From positions 22,137,542 through 22,201,541 of the forward strand of contig NC_056543.1 of the NCBI RefSeq assembly GCF_910596095.1: a DNA stretch of 64,000 nucleotides, read 5' to 3'. Position 1 is the first letter of the stretch; each line of letters starts with the position of its first letter. Shown one piece after another: positions 22,867-34,274 of this stretch. The notes under the pieces are model-generated. The model saw only the letters and a program-made list of their open reading frames with translations. It was not told the origin of the DNA and made no database searches. The translations under genes and the position numbers were made by a program. The DNA is from Thunnus maccoyii. Lineage: Eukaryota > Chordata > Actinopteri > Scombriformes > Scombridae.

Positions 22867-25782
22867 CTTATCACAGCATTATGATTGAATACAAATGTTT
22901 TAACTGATAAAATAAAATTTGATTCTTCTTTTTAACACTGCATATGTAATTCCTCTCTTTTACAAAACCTATATGCATATGCAAATAGCATTACACAGTG
23001 GGTAATGTTTGGAACACTTTGCCCCCAGCTGCCGCCATACCATCATCTCAGTCTTTCCTCTCACTCCCAGATCTGTATTCTGGGACATGAGGCTTGGTAC
23101 TAGCTGCCAGAGGGCCACCATGACAGCTGTCCTTGCCTTGCAGCAGACAGAATTAGTAAGATAAATACAGCCAGAAACAGAGGGGCCCAGTTGTTGTCCA
23201 GTTAAGTGAGGTCAGATGAGAGTGGAGCAGTCTTTTACCTTCTTAGTGAATGGGAACATGAGAGAGACAGCCACTTTATTAAGACTAGGACTTTTCACTG
23301 AAACTAATTTAGAAGAGCTGGAATGTATACTGACGCTTCTTCAGAAGGGGAGAAGATGGTGATTAACTTTCGGTAAAGGAGCAAATCCCTAAAATTTCCA
23401 AGTACCCTCACCCAAGAAAACACAGTTCATAAAATAGATGGATATAAAAGTAGTGCAAATACACTAAAACAGATCATTAAATCACCTGCCATCATTGATG
23501 AGTGCAAAAAAAGCTTTTCTGAGGTGAAAGAATACAATGATAATTTCAAATATTAATGTTGATACAAGGATCCTTTCTGCCCAACTATTCAATATTCAAT
23601 ATCTCCATATTGATACACGGACCCCTGTCACTATAACATCCAGATAATTCCAGAGGACAGAACATTACTGTAATTTTGTGTGTGTCATGTGTATTGTGTG
23701 TGTCAGGTTGATTGTTTGTGTGGTTAAAGACATCTTCTAAATAAAGTGACTGCTGGGGTTGAAACATTCAACCACTCTTTGCAGGGATTTAGCAGTCTAG
23801 GAACACAACACCAGGCTAAATGACTGAGGATTTGCTGTGTCATATATAGACCCACATCACTGCTATGGCACCGAGCAAAGAAAGAGTGAAAATGAGAATA
23901 GGAGGTTTTTAATCATCAACATCAACTCAAAGTCAGGTGACAAATTGACCACACTGACCAGAGAAAGGCGGTCAGGAGACAAGCGATTTAGTTTGGAAAA
24001 AAGGAACATTGTAGTTTCACAAATTTGACCTTTTGAGAACCATTAAATTAGATTTTTGGTTATATTTCAAACAGTTTGTTTGAATTTATGGATGAATTAA
24101 TGCCCAACTTTTTAAAATTTCTTTAGTCTTGCTTTAAATGATTTGAAAATAATCAGGATAATCAAGTTTCAAATCATCCTGCAGACTGTTGCACACACAG
24201 CAGTCAGATGTCATGAAAAGTAATCCCACATATCTCTGTCTGACTTCATAGTGAATAATCAGACCTTAGGCTATACTGTCCACCTGTGTGGGACAAATAT
24301 ATAAATAGCTCTGAATCTTTGACATATCTAAAGATATACTTTTGACTTAAAAGCTTTGGTATGCTTCAGCCAAACTGCATGTGGGATGATTGAACAGCGT
24401 TTGAAGCATGGAAGGTCAAAGTCTGGCATATTAAGAGCATATTTACTCAATTTATGGACTGAGATGGAAAACCAGCAATGACGTCAAACATTCATCAATA
24501 TGGAAATTATTGCAATTATAGTTCTACAAGGGCTTCATTGCACTGCACTCTGCCAAAACAGCGATATAGTTATAAATGAAAGATATTTTCATTTTGAGCC
24601 CCAGTTTACTTTTGCTCCTACAGTGAAGCCCTATGTGGTCTGTTTTATGAGGAGAAAATATATTTTTGGACAATTCTGCACACTGTTCTCCCATCTACCA
24701 CACAGTCCTCCTCCATTCCACATGGGAAATTATTACAACCATTAGTGTAACCTCTTCTGTGAATCTCAGTATAATTATTCAGTTACAGGAATACATAACA
24801 GTCACATGCTGTCATAATTTGTATGTATGATGTAAAATGCACAAATTATACCACAAAATGAATATCAGTCAGTGAAATATTTGAATGAAATTGTATAATC
24901 AAGTTGAAGCAGTAATTTGAGGCCAATTGTTGGCAAATTTTACTCTAAAAAGACGTAACCTGCACCTTCACATTGAATTCATCTCTTTTCCCAGTTCTTT
25001 TGTAACTTCACTCAAGTCTGAGGACAGTCATGAGGAGCACAGGGCAGTATAACCTTGTGTTCAAAGTCCCCACCAAGGAGTCACCTGACCACTTCCCAGG
25101 CAGAGGAGAAATCAAATGCACCTACCTCAAAGGAACACCCCCTCTCAGCTGAAATCAATCAATCCACTCAAAAGGCTATATATGTTGCCTTCCTCCCTTT
25201 GTTTGTCCTTTTTTGACTCCAGCCATGTGTTGTGTGCATCACATGAGTGAAATTTATTCATTATTTGATTTAATTCAATGCTCACATAATTCTCATTCAT
25301 AATTTTGGTTCTGTTATCAGTGTTTACCTGTTTTATGTAATAATGCCTTTTGTTCTCTTTGCGGAGCTTAAACCACATACACATTGAAAAAGAAGCTTAC
25401 AAGAAATTAAAATAAAACATTTTTGAAACTTGGATTCCATCCTCATCTATTGGTCTCTCACATACACTCAGCCTACCCGACTATCCATAAGATTTTGCAT
25501 CTGACACCTTGTATTATTAATAATACGGTTTGTCAGTGCAAAGACTGATACTGACAGCGGCAGTATACTCAACAAAATACAGCCATTGACCTTATTATAG
25601 ATGTAAATCATGTCCTGTGGGAGAAAGGGTTTTGATTCAAAAATGCAATATGTGATGGCAAATAAATAAAAAACTATGTTGTGGTATACAGAGGTTATAC
25701 AGTATCTACTATATAGATATTCGTTTTACAAAATTGACTCTCTGCACTGTTGATTAACTCCTACCTCAGATGGCATATTGTT
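22867..25782. other. Intergenic, no gene recognised
   Basis: No protein domain, repeat end or RNA gene was recognised. AT-rich. Confidence 0.45.
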
Positions 25783-26310
25783 CAAGCAATAGTTTGACAT
25801 TTTGGGGAATATACTTAGCTTGCTTTCATGCTGAGAGTTAGATGAGAAGTTTGATACCACTCTAATGTCTCTGTATTAAATATAGCTTTACAGCCAGCAG
25901 CTGTTTATGTTAGCTTAGCATAAAGACAGGAAACAGGGGGAAACAGCTAGCCTGGCTCTGTCCTACGGTAAAAAAAAAAAAATGCCTACCAGCACCTCTA
26001 TAGCTCACTTATTAACACATACATTTTGTTTGGCGCACAACTTCCTGAAGTGTTTCCCACCCAAAGAATTCCCTGGCACATAATCCCCAAAACATGTTGT
26101 TTTTATACTTCAGTCTTTGTGCAGATTAATTAAACGAGATATAACGTGTTCATGAGTATGCTTTAGAGGCACTAGTAGATTAATTTTATCACCTTTGAAT
26201 GGAGCCAGGACAAGTGTTTCACCTGTTTTCTTCTTTATACTAAGATAAGCTAACCAGCTCCTGCAGGAAGTGAAAAAGCATATTTTCTAAAATATTGACT
26301 TTCCTTTAAT
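25783..26310 (+). mobile_element. Best-preserved copy of a dispersed non-autonomous element
   Basis: Starts near 'caatagtttgacattttggg' and ends with 'ttctaaaatattgactttcc', whose reverse complement resembles the start, so short imperfect terminal inverted repeats are present. Diagnostic interior words are 'gagagttagatgag', 'cagccagcagctg', 'gctagcctggctctgtc' and 'gaatggagccagg'. Other copies lie at about 3.6, 9.1 and 20.3 kb. No coding capacity. Confidence 0.65.
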
Positions 26311-26905
26311 GCAGTTAATATAGTCTAATGAGTATTCAACATCAAATCAATGTGGTAGTCTTAAACACACTCCTGCTATACTTGCTGAGCTGTAAGTGTA
26401 TCCTATTCCCACAGTGGGAGCCCAAAATGATTCCATCCCTCTTCATTAGTCATAATTGCCCGTTTGAGACCTTCATTATGACACCACACGTACTTTAAAG
26501 TCAGTTACTTGGATCCGTTTCAACCTGCTTGATTGGCAGTGAAATGTAGTTCTTCCAGAGGATCATATTGGATCTTGGATGACCCAGAGAAATTCCTGTC
26601 CAATTGCTTGCTGTGGCATTAATGATTAACAGTCCACTAGTGATGATGGGGTCTGCCCGGCCTGACCTTTCCACATGGCTGTATTTGCAGCAGAAGTAAG
26701 CATGGAGCTTTAGCATCACGATAGCCTTGCAGTGCCCAGACAGCTGCACTTTTATCCCTTGGCCTTAGCAGCTGAGTTGGAGTTGGAGGCCTCGATCTGT
26801 AGACCACTGGGTGGGGGAGGGATAACTGTGTGCTGAACACAAGCAAGAGACGTCATAGTTTCATAGCAGTTGAACACAGGCAAGCAGCAGAGGCTGAAGG
26901 CTGCT

Positions 26906-26928
26906 GGGGGGGGGGGGGGGGGGGGGGG
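26906..26928. repeat. Uninterrupted run of 23 G
   Basis: G homopolymer following CTGCT. Such tracts can form G-quadruplex structures and are error-prone in sequencing, so the exact length is uncertain. Confidence 0.85.
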
Positions 26929-27650
26929 CACTGAGGGCTGTGGGCAGTCTTGGGCAATGTTTCACTTGAGCATATAACAGATTTGTCCTTTGACATATCA
27001 ATTAGACCACATGTCTGACATTAAGTGAACTGAATTGAAATGATTGTTTCCCATGTTTCAGTTAAATCATTAGCTATTACCGCAATGTGTTTAATGTATG
27101 CAATAAAAGAGAAACATGATGAACATAAGTGATTTATATCTTTATTTAAGTTTTAGGGAGGAAATCCTTCTAGTTTTTTTAAAAGCACATTGGAAGCATG
27201 AATGAAAAGATGCCACATGTCTGTTACAGACAGTGTAATCAAATCAAATCTATTCCCAGTCTTTTCCTCAGAACTAGTACAATATCTTCCTCTGTCTTCT
27301 GTCTGATGAACAGTCAACTGACTTTAATTTGCCTACTGGTCCAAACAACACAGCTTCCTGTTTATCCCAGATACCCATTTCAAACCTGTTTAGAGAAAAT
27401 TTTAATTGTATTTTTTGTCTTATGAAAACATTGCTAGGATATTATATATAGTTTTTAAAAAATGTAAGGGTTCCTGGTCATGATTTTAATTTCAGTTGAC
27501 ATTTAGAGCATCTTGCATATAAGAGCAGTAATAAAGAACAAAGGTCTGTTCAATTCTTTGTCTGTAACTCTTCAGATTGGAGACACATTGTTTTTTAGAT
27601 CAAAACTTTACTCATCCTTGCCACAGCTAATTAAGCAAGAGAGTCTCCAG
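26929..27650. other. Intergenic, no gene recognised
   Basis: No gene or repeat end identified apart from the element that begins at 27651. Confidence 0.45.
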
Positions 27651-28146
27651 CCATGCTAGTGGCTCTGTGAGGCTGTACTTAAGCTAAATGCTAACAATGA
27701 CAATGTTAACCCATTGATGTTTATAAGCTGTAATGTCATGTTCACCATCTTAGTTTGGCATTTTCTAATTAGCACTAAACACAAAGTACAGTCGAGGCTG
27801 ATGGGAATGTCAGTTTTGCAGGTTTGGTCATAGTATTGGACATATTCAAATTTTGACTCCATGATGGCACCCCATGAAAAGTCAGAGGATCACCAAAGTT
27901 TTTATAGTCCATCCAATAGTTGTTGAAACATTTAAAACCACAAATATCAACCCCATGGTGGTGCTAGATGAACAGTCAGTGGATCACCAAAGCCATTAAG
28001 CTACATCGTCTGAGAACCATAAATGTCTGTAAAGTTTGTGCCAATCAATATATATCTGTTGAGATATTTCACTGGATAAGTACAAACTTTGACCAGTTAA
28101 TGGCATTAGATTAACAGTCAAGGGATCACTAAATTCAGCGGGCTTC
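27651..28146 (+). mobile_element. Left part of a MITE-like repeat split by the LTR retrotransposon
   Basis: Starts with 'ccatgctagtggctctgtg'. The continuation after the retrotransposon (33221-33367) ends with 'cctagagccatgctgctag', roughly its reverse complement. The interior repeats a 'ggatcaccaaa' motif three times (near 27887, 27980 and 28120). The sequence flows across the insertion when one copy of the 5-bp target duplication is removed. Confidence 0.6.
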
Positions 28147-28825
28147 TGTGGTGGCTGCACCACATATGAGCACCAAGTGTTAGTAGTTTTCTTTTTAACA
28201 CTTAACATACAAACATTTAAAATAATGACAGTACACATAGTCTTTTGTCTTCATACAGCACACACTTTATTATTGACAGTTTGTTGGCTAATTTGAGTGC
28301 ACACATTTTGGTTAACGTTCTGTCTTTAACATTTCTTGCTTGTGTTAAATCATTCTTTATCTATGTCTTTTTTTTCATGGATCCAGCGAGTCCTCCCTCT
28401 GGCCAAAAGAGTCGGCACCAGTAAAGATGGCCTCTGATACTGTAGCAGGCAGGAAGTGGAAGAGGCCAACCGGGTGTGCCAGAGGGGAGTCTGCCTTTCA
28501 GGATCCAGTTAACTTAAATTACTTTGGGACTTTAAGTTTTATTTTTCTTGCTTTGATAGTTGGTTTGGTTGTAAATAGTTTCTTGATTTAAATCTTTGTG
28601 GATATTAAGGTTAATTTGTGATGATGTTCAGTTTAGGTTACTGTTTGATTAGTTGACCTCAATTTGAGTTAAAGGGCCCTAGTTTTTGAAATGACTTTCC
28701 TCTAGTTTTTCTATTTTTGTATTTTGGAAAAACTGATTTGTTAAGTTGAAATTAAGTTGTAAATAAATTACTTTTTTTGCTTTATACACCTGGTGTTCTT
28801 GAGTCTTACTGCTTGGTCCCTGACA
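28147..28825 (+). repeat. 5' LTR (679 bp)
   Basis: Begins TGTGGTGGCTGC and ends CCCTGACA, the canonical TG...CA form. It matches the 3' LTR along its whole length with about 30 substitutions counted by eye, but lacks a block of about 103 bp that the 3' LTR has after 'ttaatttgtgatg'. Confidence 0.9.
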
Positions 28826-28933
28826 ATTGGTGGCATTGATGGTATCATCCACTTAAAGAACCAGTGTTTTTGTTTTTTTTTCCTCTATGCTTTTTCCACT
28901 TCATTTTTTCCCCATTTTTTCTTTGCTGGAGGA

Positions 28934-30075
28934 ATGCTGAGAGGAAGAGGAGGTAGAACAGGTAGAGGAGGCAGAGCAGGTGGTAGCCAAGCACTTCAGC
29001 TGGAAATGGAGGGACAAACAGACAGTGAAGGAGAGGAGTGTGGAGCTACTGGCGGGGTAACAGGCATTGAGGGGGAAGAGGTTAAAGAACTTACTATTGC
29101 AGATCTGGCAAGCATTCTCTAGGCCTATATAGGACAGCAGAAGGCACAAGAGGCCCAATGGGACAGAGAGGTCTTGCTCCATCACAGAGTCTTCAGGTGG
29201 ACACTAGCTCTACTAACTCTCCATCACAGATTGTTTCTCCACCAGGAACTGTTCATCAGGACGTTACAAATCAAGGTCAATCTCGGTTCTTCAGGGAACC
29301 TAAACTCCAAAAACTAACTGATTCAGATGATATTGAACATTTCCTCATCACCTTTGAAAGAATAGCAGTTGCTTATCAATGGCCAAAGTCAGAGTGGGCC
29401 TTTCAGCTAATTCCACTGCTAACAGGTAAGGCCAGAAGTGCTTATGTGCACATGGATGTCAATGAATCGCTTGATTACGATGTAGTGAAGACTGTAATTC
29501 TCAAGAAATATGACATTAACTCTGAGACTTACCGACAGACGTTTCGATCTCTTCATGTACTGGAGGAAACGCCAAAAGAACTGTATGTAAGACTAAAACA
29601 GCTTTATGGGAAGTGGGTGCAACCAAAAAATAAAACAGCTGATGAAATAAGTGAAACCATTATTAATGGGCAGGATCTTAAAGCACTTGTTGACTCAGGA
29701 AGTACACAGACTCTGATGCAGTGTCAGTATGTTCCTGCTCATGCCATGTGTAATACTGAAACTGTCCCTATCTGTTGTGTCCATGGGGATGAAAACCCCA
29801 ATCCAATTGCTGATGTATATGTCAAAGTACAAGGACACACTTATTTATTGAATGTGGGTGTCACAGATAACGTCCCTTTTCCTGCAGTGCTAGGCCATGA
29901 CCTGCCTGTCTTTCTGGACTTGATTCATCCAGTTCAGCCCTGCAATGTAGCTCTGACCCAGGCCCAAGCAAAGCAGTCAGGTGAGACAGTACAAACCTCG
30001 AGTACACTGCCATTCTATGATGCTGAAATACAGTCAGAGCCTGCTAAACCTTGCAAGTCCAGCAGACAGAGATGA
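28934..30075 (+). pseudogene. Broken gag and aspartic protease region of the LTR element
   Basis: The amino-terminal part is basic and glycine/arginine-rich from 28934 and is closed by an in-frame stop at 29120-29122. The frame that carries on (29158-30075) needs a frameshift to join it. It holds a capsid-like segment (about 29290-29650) and then directly, at about 29660, the protease, whose active-site run is ALVDSGSTQTL (near 29680-29710). No CCHC zinc knuckle lies between capsid and protease, where these elements usually have one, so an internal deletion there is likely. Confidence 0.85.
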
Positions 30076-30112
30076 CAAGAGAAGTTCAGGCGTACAGTAG
30101 TGTCTCCCTCTG

Positions 30113-31310
30113 TTGGTGCCCCTGAACTACCACTGGGTTTCAAACACCCTGAATATTAGTCAGTTGCAGCAGCAGGATGCTAGCCTAGCTGAGTGTCTGC
30201 AGAAAGCCAGAGAGAACAAATGGGTGGGGAGTGATGAGTCTTGCAGTCAAGGTTATGTTCTGCAGAATGGTATTCTTTACCGTTGCCACAGGTCAGTCAG
30301 ACAGCTGATGGTTCCAAAAGTAGCCCGTGACACTGTTCTTGCTTTGGGCCACTCCAACGTCATTTCCACAGGCCTGGCCTACGTAAAGATGTAACACAGT
30401 TCTGTAGGAGTTGCCCTCAATGCCAACAAACATCAGCTAAGTTCCCCACCAGAACTCCCCTCCAGCCCCTCCCAATAATTGGCACACCATTTGAACGCCT
30501 TGGAATGAACATTGTGGGCCCAGTGGAGAGGAGCAAATCAGGAAACTGGTTCATGTTGGTCATTACAGATTATGCCACTAAGTACCCAAAGTGTTTCCAC
30601 TAAAGTCAATTAAATCTAAGCCTATTGCATTGTGCCTTGTACAGTTCTTTTCAGGGGTTGGTTTTCCCCAGGAGATACTGACCGACCAGGGCCCTAACTT
30701 CATGTCGAAATTGCTGAGGGAGGTGTAAAGGCTGCTGGGCATCAGAGGTTTGAGGACAACACCCTATCACCCACAGATGGTTGGACTTACAGAGAGGTTT
30801 AATCAGACTCTGAAGCAGATGCTCTGTAAGTTTGTTGATGACACTGGCTCAGACTGGGACCAGTGGCTTCCTTCCCTTCTGTTTGCTTACAGAGAAGTTC
30901 CACAAGCCTCCACTGGCTTCTCACCTTTCAAACTGTTTTTTGGTTATGAGGTCAGGGGTCCCCTAATTCTTCTAAAAGAAAGCTGGGAGATACATCATGG
31001 GAGCAAAGAACCTGTTAATGTTATCTCCTATGTTCTTCAGATGAGGGAGAAGCTGGATAAAATGTCTGCACTCACCCAGGAAAACATGGCAGCAGCACAG
31101 CATCAACCAAAGCCACTCGGGAGAGGGGCTTTAACCCTGGCCAGAAAGTGCTGGTGATGCTGCCCACAAAGGAGAGCAAGCTGTTGGCCAAATGGCAAGG
31201 GCCTTTTGAGGTAATAAAGAAGCTAGGCTCTACCACCTATGAAATCTCTACTCCAGGTTAGAGTCAGCCCACTCGGATTCTAGATGTCAACCTGTTGAAG
31301 GAGTGGGTCC
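30113..31310 (+). pseudogene. Broken integrase of the LTR element
   Basis: Starts with the segment normally before the zinc-binding domain. The HHCC zinc finger is disrupted: the frame stops at 30392-30394 and the Cys pair (FCRSCPQCQ) lies in another frame at about 30400. The catalytic core follows. The expected first Asp is Asn (AAC at 30508-30510, context GMNIVGP), while the second Asp (30684-30686, TDQG) and the Glu (30792-30794, TERFN) are retained. An in-frame stop lies at 30726-30728. The C-terminal barrel-like segment runs to about 31310 in a further frame with a stop near 31258. It sits upstream of the reverse transcriptase. Confidence 0.88.
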
Positions 31311-31424
31311 CTAGGCCTGAGGAGACGTCTAGTGTTCTAATCAGAAATGTGAAGGATAAGGATGTGGAAGAGCAGTATCTGCCAGTGCCAATTCCCACAG
31401 CCTCTGACCTCACCTCCTCACCAC

Positions 31425-32475
31425 CACTGACCTCGCTAAAGGCTATTGGCAGGTTCCTCTGACACAGCAGTCTCATAAGCTCACTGCCTTCCGGACTCCA
31501 TGGGGACTCTTTCAGTTCACTGTCATGCCTTTTGGGTTTCATGGAGCTCCAACTACCTTCCAGAGGCTCATGGACAAGGTACTGTATGGCCTATCAGATT
31601 TTGCTTCTGCCTACTTGGATGATGTTGTTGCGTACAGTAATTCCTGGGAGGTGCACTTGGAACATCTCAGAATTGTGTTTGAGTGTCTCCGCAAAGCAGG
31701 TCTCACCATCAACCCTGCCAAGTGTACACTGACCAGAGCAGAGACTGAATACCTCGGCTATGTCATTGGGAATGGTGTCATCAAGCCCCAAGTTCAGAAG
31801 GGCCAGGCCATTCAATCCTGCCCTTTACCCCAGACCAGAACTCAGCTGAGGTCATTCATTGGCATGTCAGGTTGGTACCACAGGTTCATACCTAACTTTT
31901 CTGCTCAAACAGCTTTGCTTACAGATATGACCAGCCCCAAGTGCCCCGACCAGCTGCTCTGGACAGAGGAAGCAAAAAATGCCTTCATGGCCATCCAGCA
32001 AGCACTAAGCTGTGATGCACTGTTGCACTGCCCTGACTTTGAGAAGCAGTTTGTTCTGCAAACCGACGCTTCAGACCATAGGCTGGGTGCAGTACTCCTC
32101 CAGGGCCCTCCAGAGGACCACCATCCAGTGGCTTTCATAAGTAGGAAGCTGTACCGGAGGGAAGTTTGGTATTCTACAATGGAGAAAGAATGCCTGGCAG
32201 TTAGGTGGGCTCTGGATTCCCTCAAGTACTACCTTCTTGGGAGGGAGTTTGTCCTGGAGACAGACCCCAAGGCGCTGAAGTGGCTGCAGAGGATGAAGGA
32301 TACCAACAGCAGAATAACACGCTGGAACCTGGCTATGCAGCCCTATCAGTTTGAGGTCCATCACATCCAAGGCAAGATGAATGCTACCGCTGACTACCTT
32401 TCCCGCTGCCTCAGCGAGAATCCAGAGGAGGGGGAATGTGTGGTGGCCGCACCCCATATGAGCACCAAGTGTTAG
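31425..32475 (+). pseudogene. Truncated reverse transcriptase and RNase H of the LTR element
   Basis: The open frame 31525-32475 (316 codons) continues homology from about 31425, where a segment like the RT 'DL..GYWQVPL' motif lies. The fingers region before it is missing. YLDD, the polymerase active site, is at 31612-31623, followed by the thumb/connection (YLGYVIGNG) and RNase H starting near 32050 (LQTDASDHRLGAVLLQ). The C-terminal YLSRC motif (near 32396) ends the protein close to the polypurine tract. This is the longest intact part of the element. Confidence 0.9.
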
Positions 32476-33220
32476 TAGTTTTCTTTTTAACACTTAACAT
32501 ACAAATATTTAAAATAATGACAGTACACATAGTCTTTTGTTTTCATACAGTGCACACTTTATTATTGACAGTTTGTTTGCTAATTTGAGTGCACACATTT
32601 TGGTTAACATTCTGTCTTTAATATTTCTTGCTTGTGTTAAATCATTCTTTACCTTTGTCTTTTTTTTCATTGATCCAGCGAGTCCTCCCTCTGGCCAAAA
32701 GAGTCGGCACCAGTAAAGATGGCCTCTGATACTGTAGCAGGCAGGAAGTGGAAGAGGCCAACCGGGTGTGCCAGAGGGGAGTCTGCCTTTCAGGATCCAG
32801 TTAACTTAAATTACTTTGGGAGTTTAAGTTTTATTTTTCAAGTTTTGATAGTTGGTTTGGTTGTAAATAGTTTCTTGATTTAAATCTTTGTGGATATTAA
32901 GGTTAATTTGTGATGTAGAGTTAATTCTTTGTTCCTGCCCCCCTTGTGTATCTTTGTAGGCTAGCCTGTGTGTAATATAAACCCCCCTTATATGTCATTT
33001 GTCAGGTCTGTTATGTTGAGTTCAGTTTAGGTTGCTGTTTGTTTAGTTGACCTCAATTTGAGTTAAAGGGCCTTAGTTTTTGAAACTACTTTCCTCTAGT
33101 TTTCCTATTTTTGTATTTTGGAAAAAATAATTTGTTCAGTTGAAATTAAGTTGTAAATAAATTACTTTTTTTTGCTTGATACACCTGGTGTTCTTGAGTC
33201 TTTCTGCTTGATCCCTGACG
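32439..33220 (+). repeat. 3' LTR (782 bp)
   Basis: Begins TGTGGTGGCCGC and ends CCCTGACG, so the terminal CA has become CG. Compared with the 5' LTR it carries about 103 extra bases at roughly 32916-33018 ('tagagttaattc' to 'ttatgttgag'). Either the 5' LTR lost this block or the 3' LTR gained it. Confidence 0.9.
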
Positions 33221-33367
33221 GCTTCATCCTCTGGGGACCATGAATGCCTGTACAAAATTTAATCTAATACTTGAGATAGTTCAGTCAGGAACAAAGTAAC
33301 GGATCAGATCGACTGACAGCACATACAGACCTACATCGCCATTCCTAGAGCCATGCTGCTAGTGTGG
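33221..33367 (+). mobile_element. Right part of the MITE-like repeat split by the LTR retrotransposon
   Basis: Begins with the second copy of the target duplication GCTTC and continues 'atcctctggggaccatgaa' to the inverted-repeat end 'gccatgctgctagtgtgg'. See the left part at 27651-28146. Confidence 0.6.
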
Positions 33368-34161
33368 CTAAAAATAACCTTTTTTATACATTACACAATA
33401 CGTAAACATAAATACATGTACGTATTTACACACACACAAACTGATTTAACACATTGTGAAACACTAATCTCTTTATGGTGTGCTACAAATAGAGCACTTG
33501 AATCTTAGTGGAGCACTGCTGACACATTTTCTCGCTGGAGAGTGTCCCGGGACCATCAGGTCAAGAAAACCTGCTTTGGAGAAAGAGAGAGAGAGAGCTA
33601 GAGAGACACTTGGGATCAGAACAGAAAGAGGTGGGAAGAGCAGATGGGGTGAGGGGGGGACAGCAGTGTGAACAAGCGAGTGTGGGGAGGAGGGTGCAGA
33701 AAATAGTGCTACAATTTTCGGAGAAACGATGGGGTGTCATTACCAGGCCTGGATATCATAGCCAACACATTGGAGGTTTGGGATTGAGTGCGTATTCCTC
33801 TGTGAGGAGAAATATAGGGAGGTAAAGACAGATGAGACATATGAGTAGGGGCAAATCTCACAGGACAACAATCTTTAACATTTGACCCTTGTCATCCTTT
33901 CCATCATATATCAAAAGCCAACAGTGTGGGGGTGTGTACGTGTGTATGTATATTATGATAAAGATAAGCAGGGATACTTCTAAAGTAAAGAAAACAGCAG
34001 TGGAGAAGAATGACTGGATTCTCTCCAGGAAGCGGGATAGGGAGGGATGATATAATAAGGCTGTTGAGGGGAGAAACAAAAATATAAGAAAGATGAAGTA
34101 AAGTTAAGTGAGCGAGTGAGCAAATGAATCACATGTGAACAAATGAACGATAACAGAGTGA
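33368..34161. other. Intergenic upstream of fhl2
   Basis: Purine-rich on the plus strand with short GA runs ('gaaagagagagagagag' near 33581). No coding or repeat signature identified. Confidence 0.45.
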
Positions 34162-34171
34162 CCTTAAAAGG
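34162..34171. promoter_or_regulatory. Perfect CArG box upstream of fhl2
   Basis: CCTTAAAAGG fits the CC(A/T)6GG consensus for serum response factor exactly. It lies about 270 bp before the donor of the candidate fhl2 first exon. Mammalian Fhl2 is an established SRF target gene, which makes this a plausible functional site. Binding is inferred. Confidence 0.5.
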
Positions 34172-34242
34172 CCGCATGGTCTCACTGTTGACTGGATGAG
34201 CGAGTGAAAGGGGGCTCGGGGTTATCTCTGTGAAGAGCCACT

Positions 34243-34252
34243 GTATTTATAG
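34243..34252 (+). promoter_or_regulatory. TATA- or MEF2-like site before the fhl2 first exon
   Basis: GTATTTATAG matches the MEF2 consensus YTAWWWWTAR at nine of ten positions and could equally serve as a TATA element. It lies between the CArG box and the candidate exon 1. C-rich CACCC/Sp1-like tracts follow at 34285-34320. Confidence 0.35.
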
Positions 34253-34274
34253 ATCATCTCAAAAAAGACTCCCT

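Larger units (their letters stand above)
28147..33220 (+). mobile_element. 5.07-kb Ty3/gypsy-class LTR retrotransposon, Gmr1-like (integrase before reverse transcriptase), inactive
   Basis: Both LTRs begin TGTGGTGG. The target duplication GCTTC lies at 28142-28146 and 33221-33225. A candidate primer-binding site starts at 28828 (TGGTGGC), two bases after the 5' LTR. A polypurine tract (gaggagggggaa, about 32425-32436) precedes the 3' LTR. The internal order is gag, protease, integrase, reverse transcriptase, RNase H, with no env. In most Ty3/gypsy elements integrase follows RNase H; the reversed order is known for the Gmr1-like group in fish and other deuterostomes. Stops, frameshifts and internal deletions mean it cannot move by itself. 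Confidence 0.92.

Noticed and set aside
28901..29185. Minus-strand 94-codon ORF over the gag start
   Set aside because: Antisense of the retrotransposon gag region; no recognised domain.
28147..33220. Endogenous retrovirus with env
   Set aside because: No envelope-like frame between RNase H and the polypurine tract; the pol order and sequence fit a Gmr1-like gypsy retrotransposon.
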